In this document: positions 44,347-53,273 of the stretch, one piece after another
How positions within the stretch are numbered: position 1 is the first letter of the stretch
How the letters are laid out: every line of letters begins with the position of its first letter
Source of the DNA: Nitrospiraceae bacterium
GTDB taxonomy: Bacteria; Nitrospirota; Nitrospiria; Nitrospirales; Nitrospiraceae
Assembly: GCA_035623075.1 (NCBI GenBank)
Contig: DASPUC010000052.1
Coordinates: 1 to 64,000, forward strand
DNA: 64,000 nt
Direction of reading: 5' to 3'
Notes under the pieces: model-generated
What the model saw: only the letters and a program-made list of their open reading frames with translations
Databases searched by the model: none
Told to the model about the DNA's origin: nothing
Program-made: the position numbers and the translations under genes

Positions 44347-46881
44347 CTAACGCCGTCGTTGAGCCTTGGCTGTCGGCAGTGCGGTCAGGGGATTATCAGG
44401 CCAGTGGTGCTTGGGATAACGGCCGCGCAGTTCTTTCTTTATCGCGTAATAGGCGTGGGCCCAAAAGCTCACGAGGTCTTTCGTGATTTGGACTGGCCGG
44501 CGAGCGGGCGACAGCAAGTGCAACATGACCGGAACCTTACCATCCACCACCCGTGGCGTATCTCGGCAGCCGAACATTTCCTGGAGTCGCACGGCCAGGA
44601 TAGGGAGCTCGTCTGTCGCGTAGTCAAGACGAACGCTGGATCCGCTCGGTACAATCAGATGTGTAGGGGCCAGCCGCTCCAATTCCCGTTGTTGATCCCA
44701 AGAAAGCAGGGCACGCAACGCCGGCGCGATATCGATTCGCTGAATCATGTCGAGAGAGGTCATGCCCTCGAGGTACGGGCCGAGCCACTGTTCCAGCGTA
44801 CGCAGTAACGACTCATCGGATACATCGGGCCATTGTGAATCGATCCCTTGCGTTCTGCGCAGCAAACGCACGCGCGCACGCCATTGACGAAGCTCTGGTG
44901 TCCAGGCGAGCGCGTCGAGCCCCTCTTGACGAATGCCTTCCAACAAAGCGCGAACAATCGAGGAAGGATCCGGCTTCGACAAGGCCTGTTCAGATAGAAC
45001 CAGTGCGCCCAGGCGACTCTGCTTGATTGCCCGAACGGTGTGTGTCTGCACATCCCACTTCACCGTCTCGATGTGATCGATTTCCTCGGCATACAAGGAT
45101 TCAATGTCGGCTAATGACAGCGGAATTGCCAGATCGATACGAGCCCACTGCGGGCTATCGTCCAGATCAGTGATCACCAAAAACTTTTCAGAGCCGAGCG
45201 GATCGGGTTTCGCGAAGGCTGCACCCCGGCCGTTGGCCAGGAGGTAGCGGGCGTCGTCTCCAGACTGTCGACGGGCGATTCGATCGGGATAGGCCAGGGC
45301 GAGCAGTTTGCCAGCGTCATCTGGACCGTCCTTACTGTCAGCTACTTGAAGTGGTGCCAATCGTGAAAGCTGTTGTCGCCACAAGGTTGCTACCTGCTTC
45401 ACACGTTGGCAGGCCATGACATCGACTATTCCACTGTCCAGGCGACCAGCCTCTCCCTGAAGGATGTCCAGACGGAATCGGAGGTCGGCGTTCTGTCGAC
45501 CAGCTGTCCGTCGCACTATGTCACGTTCGCTCAATAATGCCGCAACCTTGCAGGCGAGACCGGTGAGGTGCAGCAGGATGGCTTTGATCAGCATGTGGGA
45601 TAGACGCGGGTGGAGAGGCAATTCAGCCATCTGTTTGCCGTGTAGCGTGATGTGACCGGCTGCGTCCAACGCTCCCAATCGCACTAATAACTCTCTGGCT
45701 TGAGCGACCGCACTCGGCGGGGGAGGCGTGAGCCATGAGAGTTCGGAAGGATTGGTCGTTCCCCACAGAGCCAGGTCGAGCAACAACGGCACGAGGTCGG
45801 CATCCAGCATCTCCGGGGGTCTCCTCTGTGCCAACGAACGATGTTCGATAGCAGTCCAGAGGCGGTAGCACACGCCTGGTCCGAGCCGGCCCGCTCGTCC
45901 CTGTCGTTGCTCGGCGGAGTCCTGTGTCACGCGAATCGTTTCCAGTCTAGACAGACCTGTCCGTGGATCGAATCGAGGCAGGCGGAGCAGACCGGCATCG
46001 ATCACGACGCGGATTCCCTCAATCGTTAGGCTTGTTTCAGCGATGGACGTCGCCAGCACGATCTTGCGCTGGCCGGCCTGCGTCGGTGCAAGGGCGCGAT
46101 CCTGCGCCTCCGGCGAGAGATCACCGTGGAGCGGCGCGATCAGGACGGCTGGGCCAAATTCCGCATGGATGAGCCTTCGTTCGACTCGCCGGATTTCTGC
46201 CATTCCCGGGAGAAAAACCAGGAGACTGCCATCATCGCGGGCGAGGGATTGCCGGATTGCCCGCTCAACGGCGATCTCAAGAGGGCCTGACAGCGGTTGA
46301 TCAAGATACCGGATCTCGACGGGAAAAAGCCGGCCCTCGCTCGAAATAACCGGCGCTTTGTTCAACAGATCTGCAACCGGAACCACATCCAACGTGGCCG
46401 ACATCACCAGGAGCCGGAGATCCGGACGAAAAAGTCGCTGTGCCTCGAGACAGAGTGCGAGTCCTGTGTCCGCCTGCAAGCTCCTCTCGTGAAACTCATC
46501 AAAGAGCACAATGCCGTATGCCTGGAGTGAGGGATCCTGCTGCAGCAGGCGCGTCAGAATGCCTTCTGTGACGACTTCTATCCGCGTCTTCGCCCCCACG
46601 TTCGTATCCAGCCGCATCCGATACCCGACCGTTGCCCCGACCGGTTCGCCCAGTGTACTAGCCATGCGACGAGCCGCCGCACGGGTGGCGAGTCGGCGCG
46701 GTTCGAGCAAAAGGATCCTTCTGCCGTTTAACCAGGGAGCATCGAGCAGAGCTAACGGGACACGAGTTGTTTTTCCTGCGCCGGGTGGGGCCGTGAGGAG
46801 CGCACTGGTGCCCTGAGTCAACGCATTGAGGAGGGCGGGCAGCACGTCTTTTATTGGCAATCGCGACATGGTAGGTTTCAT
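44347..46881 (-). CDS. hrpB: ATP-dependent helicase HrpB
   Basis: The protein has about 844 residues of the DEAH/RHA family. The Walker A motif is APPGAGKTTRVP, the DEAH box reads DEFHERS, and the motif III SAT is in MSATLD. The helicase C domain (GRAGRLGPGVCYRLW) and the HrpB-specific C-terminal domains follow. The start is MKPTMSRLPIKD at 46881; residues beyond it are unlike the family. The role of HrpB is poorly known. It is head to head with a small gene on the plus strand. Confidence 0.92.
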   Translation of the reverse strand: MKPTMSRLPIKDVLPALLNALTQGTSALLTAPPGAGKTTRVPLALLDAPWLNGRRILLLEPRRLATRAAARRMASTLGEPVGATVGYRMRLDTNVGAKTRIEVVTEGILTRLLQQDPSLQAYGIVLFDEFHERSLQADTGLALCLEAQRLFRPDLRLLVMSATLDVVPVADLLNKAPVISSEGRLFPVEIRYLDQPLSGPLEIAVERAIRQSLARDDGSLLVFLPGMAEIRRVERRLIHAEFGPAVLIAPLHGDLSPEAQDRALAPTQAGQRKIVLATSIAETSLTIEGIRVVIDAGLLRLPRFDPRTGLSRLETIRVTQDSAEQRQGRAGRLGPGVCYRLWTAIEHRSLAQRRPPEMLDADLVPLLLDLALWGTTNPSELSWLTPPPPSAVAQARELLVRLGALDAAGHITLHGKQMAELPLHPRLSHMLIKAILLHLTGLACKVAALLSERDIVRRTAGRQNADLRFRLDILQGEAGRLDSGIVDVMACQRVKQVATLWRQQLSRLAPLQVADSKDGPDDAGKLLALAYPDRIARRQSGDDARYLLANGRGAAFAKPDPLGSEKFLVITDLDDSPQWARIDLAIPLSLADIESLYAEEIDHIETVKWDVQTHTVRAIKQSRLGALVLSEQALSKPDPSSIVRALLEGIRQEGLDALAWTPELRQWRARVRLLRRTQGIDSQWPDVSDESLLRTLEQWLGPYLEGMTSLDMIQRIDIAPALRALLSWDQQRELERLAPTHLIVPSGSSVRLDYATDELPILAVRLQEMFGCRDTPRVVDGKVPVMLHLLSPARRPVQITKDLVSFWAHAYYAIKKELRGRYPKHHWPDNPLTALPTAKAQRRR

Positions 46882-46936
46882 ACTTGCAGCGCCGACTGTA
46901 ACAGACCATACCCAACGACGAAAAGGACTGTCAGGC

Positions 46937-47137
46937 ATGCCGGCTTATCACTGGACGAAGACGAAACCCACCGAAGCTGGCTGGTATTGGTTCCGGGGAC
47001 CAGCACATGAAGCAGATCCGTTCATCGTGCAGGTGGACGAGGCGGGACAGTTTCAGTGGCCGGATGGGGGGTATCAGGAAGTGATGCTGGCAAACGGCGA
47101 GTGGGCAGGACCGATCGAACTACCGGAAGAAGAATGA
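46937..47137 (+). CDS. Small Trp-rich hypothetical protein
   Basis: The protein has 66 residues. It starts MPAYHWTKTKPTEAGWYWFRG and is acidic and rich in Trp and Gly. Proteins of this kind (KPTEAGWYWYR start) are short uncharacterised proteins often related to phage or DUF551-like domains. A GACTGTCAGGC context precedes the ATG, without a clear ribosome site. It is convergent with the next small gene. Confidence 0.65.
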   Translation: MPAYHWTKTKPTEAGWYWFRGPAHEADPFIVQVDEAGQFQWPDGGYQEVMLANGEWAGPIELPEEE

Positions 47138-47190
47138 AAGGAGACAGGGAATGATCTTTTGATTTCCTGTGCGACCGAACACTCAGCCAA

Positions 47191-47430
47191 TCAGGATCGG
47201 GTGTGATGCCCAGAAGATGCCGCTTTGGGGCTCGGCAGCCGAATCATATAGCGGCCTCCGCTCCCAAACGTCACCAGCACTTGTCCCTGTCGGCTCAGTC
47301 GATCGATCTCGAGGAAGACCTGGTTCCAGGTGAGATCGGGGAGACTATTCGCGAGCGTATCGAGATCGCAGCCATGCATCCGTTTCACTTCCCCGAGAAT
47401 GCGATGGGTGACGGGTGATTGGGAAACCAT
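47191..47430 (-). CDS. Small protein with winged-helix-like sequence, unknown function
   Basis: The protein has 79 residues. It is helical with the pattern LDTLANSLPDLTWNQVFLEIDRLSRQGQVLVTFGSGGRYMIRL. This looks like a winged helix (helix, helix, wing strands) and might bind nucleic acid. There are no catalytic residues. The next gene in the same direction starts about 500 bp away. The call is based on fold appearance only. Confidence 0.55.
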   Translation of the reverse strand: MVSQSPVTHRILGEVKRMHGCDLDTLANSLPDLTWNQVFLEIDRLSRQGQVLVTFGSGGRYMIRLPSPKAASSGHHTRS

Positions 47431-47471
47431 GTGTGTGCCCTCCCTTTCTTGTCCCGAAGATCACTGCGAAG

Positions 47472-47939
47472 TCATGCACCAATCCGTACAAATTGTGACT
47501 CAACCATCGATCCAGGATAGACGATGGCAAACTCATCGGCTGGCATCGTCTGCTGTGCAAGGTCCCTCAAGTCTTCAGCTGCATCGTCCCCCAGGCCATA
47601 TGCTCGGCTCGCCAACATTTTCAGGAACACTCCCATTTCGTGTTTGACGGCCCAGCGGTCATGCCGGCTGAGGGCGCCTCGTAATCGATCCAACTCTTCG
47701 ATATACGGTGTGAAATCGTAGGAGGGATATTTCTTTTTGAGATAGGTCGACAGTCGATGGTCGAGATCATCTGCCCACGTCGGAGGGGAGGACGGTCGTT
47801 CAGCTGGTGCCCCTGGAGCGAGCAAAATTATAGGATGGTCAGCGGCCCACCCATGAGCCGCCGGGAGAAGGCAACACAAGACGACTACCAGGACGGAGAT
47901 CGATATTGGGATGAGAACCAATCGACTGGCGGCGTTCAT
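47472..47939 (-). CDS. Secreted helical protein of unknown function
   Basis: The protein has 155 residues with a signal peptide (residues 1-32, ending AAHGWAAD), followed by a Pro-rich stretch and then a helical domain (DLDHRLSTYLKKKYPSYDF, LSRHDRWAVKHEMGVFLKMLASRAYGLG). It has no Cys after the signal and no recognised motif. It ends about 40 bp from the winged-helix-like gene on the same strand, which would be downstream in one transcript. Confidence 0.65.
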   Translation of the reverse strand: MNAASRLVLIPISISVLVVVLCCLLPAAHGWAADHPIILLAPGAPAERPSSPPTWADDLDHRLSTYLKKKYPSYDFTPYIEELDRLRGALSRHDRWAVKHEMGVFLKMLASRAYGLGDDAAEDLRDLAQQTMPADEFAIVYPGSMVESQFVRIGA

Positions 47940-48362
47940 TGGGACCCCTGTTCCAAAGGATCCACATCAATGAGCTGGTCGCTCGTGATAAAAACCCTGG
48001 CGTAGGAGCGTCGGAAACTGCGCTGAGATCCACACACAGGGTGACAGGCAGGAGCGTGTGGAGGAGATCGCAGTCACCGTCACTGGAACGTCAGGCGCCC
48101 ATGCTACGCCCATCTGTGCCTTTGGTCAACTGCCGCGAAAGGGCCGGGGAAAGCCGGTTCGAAGAGTCTGCTCGTTAGATCGGTCCGAACCTTCAGTCGC
48201 GACACGACCATCGATATCTTTGTCGTTCACCGCTCTCTCCGTTGACAGTCTCGTTCTTCACCGCTACCCTGTCGATCGTTATTCTCGACACGTGAACACC
48301 ACATGGGAATTGACAGTCCATCAGAATAATGAGGACCACCGCAATGTTCAGAAGGATTAACC
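47940..48362. other. Intergenic stretch with candidate osmC promoter
   Basis: About 420 bp with no credible coding frame. A TTGACA at 48242-48247 followed after 17 bases by TACCCT (48265-48270) is a possible sigma-70 promoter for the osmC-like gene. Otherwise nothing recognisable. Confidence 0.35.
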
Positions 48363-48812
48363 ATGTCAGAACACAAGGCTACGGTTGAGTGGAAGAGGGG
48401 AACTGAAACTTTCTCCTACGAGTCCTATAGTCGAGACCATGTTGTGATGTTCGACAGCGGTATTCGAATACCTGGTTCAGCTGCGCCTGCCTACAGGGGA
48501 AACCCCGCTCGTGTGGACCCCGAATCGGCGCTCGTTGCGGCCCTCTCTAGCTGTCATATGCTGACGTTTCTGGCCATTGCTGCTAAGAAGCAGCTGGTCG
48601 TAGATAGCTATATCGATCAGGCAGTCGGGTTTCTGGAAAAGAACGCCAAGGGCAAACTGGCGGTCACACGGGTCATTCTCCGGCCAAAGGTGACATTTGG
48701 TGGAACCATTCTTCCAACCGCGGAACAGCTTGCAGCGCTCCATGAACGAGCTCATGCTGAGTGTTTTATCGCAAATTCCGTGATGACAGAGGTAACGGTC
48801 GAAGCTGGGTAA
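48363..48812 (+). CDS. OsmC/Ohr family peroxiredoxin-like protein
   Basis: The protein has 149 residues. The two cysteines of the family are present: Cys in LSSCHMLTFLAIAAKK (near residue 60) and Cys in HAECFIANSV (near 136). The N-terminal strand region and KAKG-type loop are also typical. OsmC/Ohr proteins reduce organic hydroperoxides with a dithiol partner. The gene follows a promoter candidate. The finer subfamily (OsmC, YhfA or Ohr) cannot be fixed; the pattern suits the OsmC/YhfA side. Confidence 0.9.
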   Translation: MSEHKATVEWKRGTETFSYESYSRDHVVMFDSGIRIPGSAAPAYRGNPARVDPESALVAALSSCHMLTFLAIAAKKQLVVDSYIDQAVGFLEKNAKGKLAVTRVILRPKVTFGGTILPTAEQLAALHERAHAECFIANSVMTEVTVEAG

Positions 48813-48962
48813 AGCTTCGGATTCTGGCGATGCCCAACTACAGACGCGATTGTGCATCATCGCGCGCGGCTTGACAGATGTCTACGAGGGGGATAGCCTT
48901 TTTTGATGAAGATGCGACGATTGACGGCCTCGTGATCTTTCATCTTTTTGGGAGGGCTCCTC

Positions 48963-49187
48963 ATGAATCACAAAAGACGTCTTCATGGCGCCATCGTCGG
49001 AATCGTCATCACGGCTGGGATTGCGCTGGGGTACTACGTGAGTATGTATTGGTTGTGGATTCCAGCTGTAATCGGAGTACCGTTAATTCAGAGCGGCTTC
49101 ACGGGGTTTTGTCCTGTGTACTTTCTGCTCGATCGGCTCCTGCCTTCCGAAGGCGCGATCGATGCGTCTAGCTGCTGCGCAAAATAG
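48963..49187 (+). CDS. Small membrane protein of the YgaP/DUF2892 type
   Basis: The protein has 74 residues with two hydrophobic segments (GAIVGIVITAGIALGYYVS; WIPAVIGVPLIQSGFTGFCP). IQSGFTGFCPVYFLLDRL is the diagnostic end of the YgaP C-terminal (DUF2892) domain, in which the Cys of GFCP and the helix pair form a small membrane unit. It lacks the rhodanese domain of full YgaP. Its position 150 bp after the OsmC-like gene hints at sulfur or oxidant handling. It ends SSCCAK. Confidence 0.85.
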   Translation: MNHKRRLHGAIVGIVITAGIALGYYVSMYWLWIPAVIGVPLIQSGFTGFCPVYFLLDRLLPSEGAIDASSCCAK

Positions 49188-49367
49188 GCTTCTAGGACCC
49201 AATCTGTCTATTGCAGCCCACCTTTGCTCTGTTGCTATGCACCGGCACGAGTGGCAGGTCAGCCGCATGCCTTCCATGTACCACCGTAACTCGAAAATCC
49301 CGCTTGACTCCGCCTTTCTCCACGCTTAGCATCGGGGCGAAATTCGTTCATTTGAGCCGGTACTTCG

Positions 49368-50249
49368 ATGAGGCTTCTGCTCTTCATCTCCTTCTTCTCC
49401 ATTGGGTTGACCATCACGTCACTGTCGTTCTCTGGGCAAGAGGCCCCAAGCCTTCCCGGAGCGACCGGGTTTCATCAAGAACGCATCATCTATTTGGTTG
49501 TTGAATCCAGGACGTGGCGGCCACGCGGAAGGGTGTCATTCGACATCGTTCCGTTGCTGAAGATGAAATTGGCCTCGGCGGGTTTTGTCGTGACGCAGGA
49601 TCCCGAGGGTCCGCACGAGTTGACATTCAAAGTGGAGTATCGAGAGGAACGTGGGAAGCAGATATCTCTTAACCTCTGGGGCACAGAGATCACCTGCATC
49701 ATGCTTCTCGATCATCCTGAACAAGGGCGGCTCTTCACGACGAAGATCCATGAATCACCACGGTATGCCGAATTGGTGACGGCTCCTTATGTAGAAGTCG
49801 TGGAGCAATTCCAGACAAATCCGTATTTTTATTATATCGGCGACTTAGTTCGAGGACGGATCGACGCTCATCTTGACACCACCGCTGCTCTGATTCAGGC
49901 TGTGGAACGACACTTCAATCGTGAACGACACCCTCGCGTCGCGACTCCATTGGACACACTGGAGTCACCGGCTGAGACCTTTCCTGACCTCGACCTCCAT
50001 TTTGCTACATTGGCGCAGGAGAACGCGATTGACGAACTGGGTCGAATGAAGGACGGCCAGGCGATCGGTCTCCTCAAGACGCTGATGTTCCATTCGGATC
50101 CCCGAATGAGGCTCCGTGCCGTCCGTGCGCTTGGAGAATTCAACTGGCCATCGCTTGCGCCGGCCATGACTCGCGTGGTGCGAGCGGATTCCGATGCTGA
50201 CGTACGTAACGCTGCGGCCGCTGTGCTCACACGGTACGAAGAGCAGTAA
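49368..50249 (+). CDS. Secreted protein with C-terminal HEAT-like repeats
   Basis: The protein has 293 residues with an N-terminal signal (residues 1-22, SIGLTITSLSFSG). The middle (about 30-190) has a beta-rich domain with RIIYLVVESRTWRPRGRVSFD and TKIHESPRYAELVTAPYVE. The last 80 residues have two HEAT-like units (LLKTLMFHSDPRMRLRAVRALGEF and VVRADSDADVRNAAAAVL). HEAT repeats bind proteins. I recognise no family for the middle. It has no close neighbour in the same direction. Confidence 0.75.
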   Translation: MRLLLFISFFSIGLTITSLSFSGQEAPSLPGATGFHQERIIYLVVESRTWRPRGRVSFDIVPLLKMKLASAGFVVTQDPEGPHELTFKVEYREERGKQISLNLWGTEITCIMLLDHPEQGRLFTTKIHESPRYAELVTAPYVEVVEQFQTNPYFYYIGDLVRGRIDAHLDTTAALIQAVERHFNRERHPRVATPLDTLESPAETFPDLDLHFATLAQENAIDELGRMKDGQAIGLLKTLMFHSDPRMRLRAVRALGEFNWPSLAPAMTRVVRADSDADVRNAAAAVLTRYEEQ

Positions 50250-50794
50250 ACAACCGTTTAGTGTGCTCTACCTAATATTGTTGGTCGTGTTCTGCGTGAA
50301 CACTTGCGTTCAGAAGCGTGACTTTCTAGAATGGGACATGCTGAACGGGCGGTCGGGCCATTGTTCGGAAGCTCTCACGTCGTGTGCGTTATGCCTGTTT
50401 ATGTTCTGTCTGATCCCATATCTCCTCGATGTCGCCACCTGTGACGAATTTGATACCGCTCCGTTGCATCAACCGGCTCTAGTGGATGGAGAAAAAGTCG
50501 ACCTCTCCAAAACCACCACAAGCCCTTCCTCGCATGATCATCAGCTCTCTAGACATATGCCCCTACCCCATCCTGGTGGAGATCGGGAGGGTGGGTTCAC
50601 TCTTGCTTCATTTGAACCGACGTGTGATTGTTCCATCCCTCTTCTGACCTCTCGACCGCCGCCTGTTTCCTGATCGATCACACTCGTTCCAACAATCGCC
50701 GGAGCATTACCCAGGTCTGTTGGGAACGTGTACCGGAGGCAGTCACAAGAGGGACGGTCAAGTTGATCGAACGGGTTAGGGGAGAGCATCCGAG
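50250..50794. other. Stretch without a secure gene between the HEAT-like protein and the decayed regulator
   Basis: About 545 bp. An open frame from 50338 could give a Cys-containing peptide (ALCLFMFCLIPYLL) but it has no ribosome site or coding character, and its C-terminal half is low-complexity. I see no promoter or RNA structure of note. Confidence 0.4.
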
Positions 50795-51167
50795 AGGAGC
50801 TGCAATTCTTGTCGTCGACGATGCTATCGATAGCTAGAATCGCGAAGTACGATTTTACGCGCTCATCGTTATCGACCCATGTGAGCCGCTGATGGTGTTC
50901 AGGCTGTGAGTAAAGCCCGAGAGCATCAGCCCGACACCATCCTCTTGGACCTTGGTTTGCCGGGCAGGGATGGCGTTGTCGTGCTTGAACGATTTAAGGG
51001 CAACAAACGGCTGGCGGACATTCCTTGTTGTCGCGGTAACCATTCGAGACTATGAAGTAACGGAGCAATCATCGCGAGAGTATGGAGCGCTCGCGTACCT
51101 CCAGAACCCCGTCGAACCAGACAAATTGATCGCCACCATTCGCGGAGTCCTTGAGAAGAAAGAGTAG
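50795..51167 (+). pseudogene. Decayed CheY-like response regulator
   Basis: A receiver domain can be pieced together across three frames. ILVVDDAIDS is followed at once by a stop (near 50837). PDTILLDLGLPGRDGVVVLERF appears from about 50933 in a second frame. After an apparent extra T near 51023, VVAVTIRDYEVTEQSS and YLQNPVEPDKLIATIRG continue in the first frame to a stop at 51167. The acidic pair, phospho-Asp (LLDLGLPG) and the Lys-Pro end (here QNP) can still be seen. It is a recent pseudogene; a sequencing error would have to explain at least two frameshifts and a stop. Confidence 0.8.
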
Positions 51168-51187
51168 GTGATGGAGAAGGAGGCACA

Positions 51188-51532
51188 ATGGCTGGGTTTT
51201 CGGTGCGGAAGAATCAGCGATTCAAAGAATTAATTCCCATCACGTACCGTGGGAACAGCATCGCCGGTGAAGGGATGCTCAAAGAGCTTTCGTTGAGCGG
51301 AGGTTCCATCAAAGGAAACGAGCCTGTATCGGTTGGAATGGCGCTGCGCCTGCGAATATTTGTTCCGGGAGATCCGGAGCCACTAGAGATTGATCGCGCC
51401 ATTGTGAAATGGGTCAAGGGCATGGAATTCGGGGTGGAACTCAATCCCGAGAACCGGGACGCTGAGCGCATCACAAAACTCGTCGCAGAAAGAGCAAAGA
51501 AGCAACACGGCTCACCTTCTCGCCGATCATAA
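51188..51532 (+). CDS. PilZ domain protein
   Basis: The protein has 114 residues and forms a single PilZ domain. The c-di-GMP-binding features are in part present: the N-terminal basic RKNQRFKELIPITY (RxxxR type, here RKNQRF) and the LSLSGGSIKG strand (D/NxSxxG type, here LSLSGGS). The ATG has a GGAGAAGGAGG site. It lies 20 bp after the decayed receiver gene, probably once paired with it. It is the only other c-di-GMP-related protein in the window apart from the HD-GYP gene. Confidence 0.85.
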   Translation: MAGFSVRKNQRFKELIPITYRGNSIAGEGMLKELSLSGGSIKGNEPVSVGMALRLRIFVPGDPEPLEIDRAIVKWVKGMEFGVELNPENRDAERITKLVAERAKKQHGSPSRRS

Positions 51533-51615
51533 AGAACACGACGTTCGATTACCCAGACACCTGCGGTCTTTTCGTTGGCTGGTATAGGTTTCAACGGTAG
51601 CCTCTGGGGACTGGA

Positions 51616-52305
51616 ATGGTAAGGATCGTCACTGTGGGACCACAGGGGAGGCCGTATGCCTATTACTGGCGTGCCTTGCTCCGATCTTCCCGAGCGGTCT
51701 GTCTTGGCATGCTGGTAGTGCCGTGGCTCGTCGCGACGGTGGCGTTTCCACAAGGTCGTTTTACCGATGTGTTGGTGTCGGTAATTGATAACAAGGTGGT
51801 CGCAGTCACAGGGATTGGGCAATCTGAGATCGACTTGTCGGTAGGGGAGACGGTAGTTAGCATGAAGGGAAATGGATTGACTGCGCTGGTCATCACGACG
51901 ACCAGGCTATTGGGATTCTCTTCTCAACTCCGGCGCTGGAGTGAACAGCCACTCACGACAGATGAGCATGTCAACAAATCACACGTTCTTCGAGAACTGT
52001 CCCTTGTTGCCACGGATCAGCATGTATATGGATTTCAGGAAACCATGGCTCATTGGACCGGGGAAGCCCTCAGCGGGTCTGAGCGAGTTCAGGAGGTACG
52101 TGGACAGGGCCATGTGGCGCTGGCCGTGACGACGGACCGGTTGATCGGATTTTCTGCCTTCATGAGCGGGTTTCACACGATGTCGCTTGAGGCGGACGAA
52201 CGGGTACAGGGAATTGAACACACCGGGGATGCCTACGTTGTGAGGACAAGCCGCCGCACGGTGATCTTACGGAGCAGGATCGCTGGCTGGGCCGATATGA
52301 ACTAG
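51616..52305 (+). CDS. Repeat protein, membrane-anchored, unknown function
   Basis: The protein has 229 residues. An N-terminal hydrophobic segment (SRAVCLGMLVVPWLVATVAF, about 28-50) is followed by four to five similar units of about 38-45 residues, for example ALVITTTRLLGFSSQLRRW, LVATDQHVYGFQETMAHW and ALAVTTDRLIGFSAFMSGF, then AYVVRTSRRTVILRSRIAGW. These repeats suggest a small beta-propeller or solenoid. No enzymatic residues are seen. It ends 80 bp from an unrelated convergent gene, with a hairpin between. Confidence 0.65.
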   Translation: MVRIVTVGPQGRPYAYYWRALLRSSRAVCLGMLVVPWLVATVAFPQGRFTDVLVSVIDNKVVAVTGIGQSEIDLSVGETVVSMKGNGLTALVITTTRLLGFSSQLRRWSEQPLTTDEHVNKSHVLRELSLVATDQHVYGFQETMAHWTGEALSGSERVQEVRGQGHVALAVTTDRLIGFSAFMSGFHTMSLEADERVQGIEHTGDAYVVRTSRRTVILRSRIAGWADMN

Positions 52306-52334
52306 CAAACGGCGTTAGCGCTTGTGCTGGTGCT

Positions 52335-52365
52335 CCGGTACCAGTGAGCGGGTCACTGGTACCGG
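52335..52365. terminator. Hairpin between convergent genes
   Basis: A perfect 13-bp inverted repeat (52335-52347 CCGGTACCAGTGA with 52353-52365 TCACTGGTACCGG) has a 5-base loop. It lies exactly between the ends of two convergent genes, so it can terminate both. No T run follows on either strand, so it may be a pausing or mRNA-stability hairpin instead. Confidence 0.6.
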
Positions 52366-52384
52366 CGTCCCGAGCTGAATGACT

Positions 52385-52972
52385 TCAGCGTGTGCGCTTG
52401 TTATGCTTCTCGCGGAAGATTCTTTGGCTCTGATTGTTTTCTCGATTCTGGATGCGCGCTTGTTCACGTGCGCTCACATGACCATTAGCTCCGGCGCGCG
52501 CTTCAGCCCGATCGACGCGGGCTTGACCCCGTTCCAGATTCGAGGCTTCTTTGTTGGTCAGCTGGCCTGATTGAACGCCTTGCTCGATGCGGTTCTGTTG
52601 ATTGATATTGCGCTGGACGTCGGCCTGCATGCGCTGTGAAGAGGCTGAGTTGGGATTGCCGGTCACGGCGTTGTGCTTTGCCCGATTAATGGCTTCCGAC
52701 TCCTGATTCTGCGCCCGCTGAATTCTGGCGGCTTCTTGTGGCGACAAGTTTCCATTCTTCAGAGCATTGGATTCCATCTTGTCGATTCGAGTCTCTCCCC
52801 TCTCCAATCGCGCCGCCTCACCGGTGGACAACTGGCCCGATTTCAATCCCTGCTCAATGCGATTTTCCTGGTTAATGTCGCGCTGTACCTCCGTGCCCGT
52901 AGTCTGGGCAAGGACGCCAGTAGCGAATGGGGCAGACAAGATGACTGCGATGGCGGTCAGACGGACTGTCAT
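52385..52972 (-). CDS. Secreted protein with two internal repeats of about 67 residues
   Basis: The protein has 195 residues with a signal peptide (residues 1-22, ending VLAQ). Two repeats start NRIEQGLKSGQLSTGEAARL and NRIEQGVQSGQLTNKEASNL, each running on through the ERG, ARIQ and NQ blocks. The composition (Gln, Asn, Arg, Glu) suggests helices. I know of no function; it could be a periplasmic structural or binding protein. The repeats share about half of their residues. Confidence 0.75.
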   Translation of the reverse strand: MTVRLTAIAVILSAPFATGVLAQTTGTEVQRDINQENRIEQGLKSGQLSTGEAARLERGETRIDKMESNALKNGNLSPQEAARIQRAQNQESEAINRAKHNAVTGNPNSASSQRMQADVQRNINQQNRIEQGVQSGQLTNKEASNLERGQARVDRAEARAGANGHVSAREQARIQNRENNQSQRIFREKHNKRTR

Positions 52973-53273
52973 GGGTACCTCCTCCTCTGGTTAAGAGCTC
53001 TCCATAGGCATCGTGATAGCTCTGAAAATTCTACAACGTAACCTCTGTTGAGGCTATTACTATTTGTTACTCTACTCAACGGGCAGACATGCGGGGCGTT
53101 GACAAGGATATGATCTGAAACCCCAACGACTTAGATGAGGAGAACGGGAAGGGGATATTCCCCCGGGATTTTCCCATTGATAGAATAGACTACCGGTGTG
53201 GGCCCCCCGCTAGGGGGAGTCGGTGACATCTGAAATCGCGGGTTCGTTGGATTATGTTAAGGAGCATTTTGGC

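Noticed and set aside
48058-48360. Open frame upstream of the OsmC-like gene
   Set aside because: Composition is not coding-like and it overlaps a promoter candidate; no ribosome site.
50194-50673. Cys-rich open frame after the HEAT-like protein gene
   Set aside because: It starts inside the previous gene, has a low-complexity C-terminal half and no ribosome site.
52335-52365. Possible CRISPR or mobile-element end at the 13-bp inverted repeat
   Set aside because: Only one copy is present, and it lies between convergent genes where a terminator is expected.
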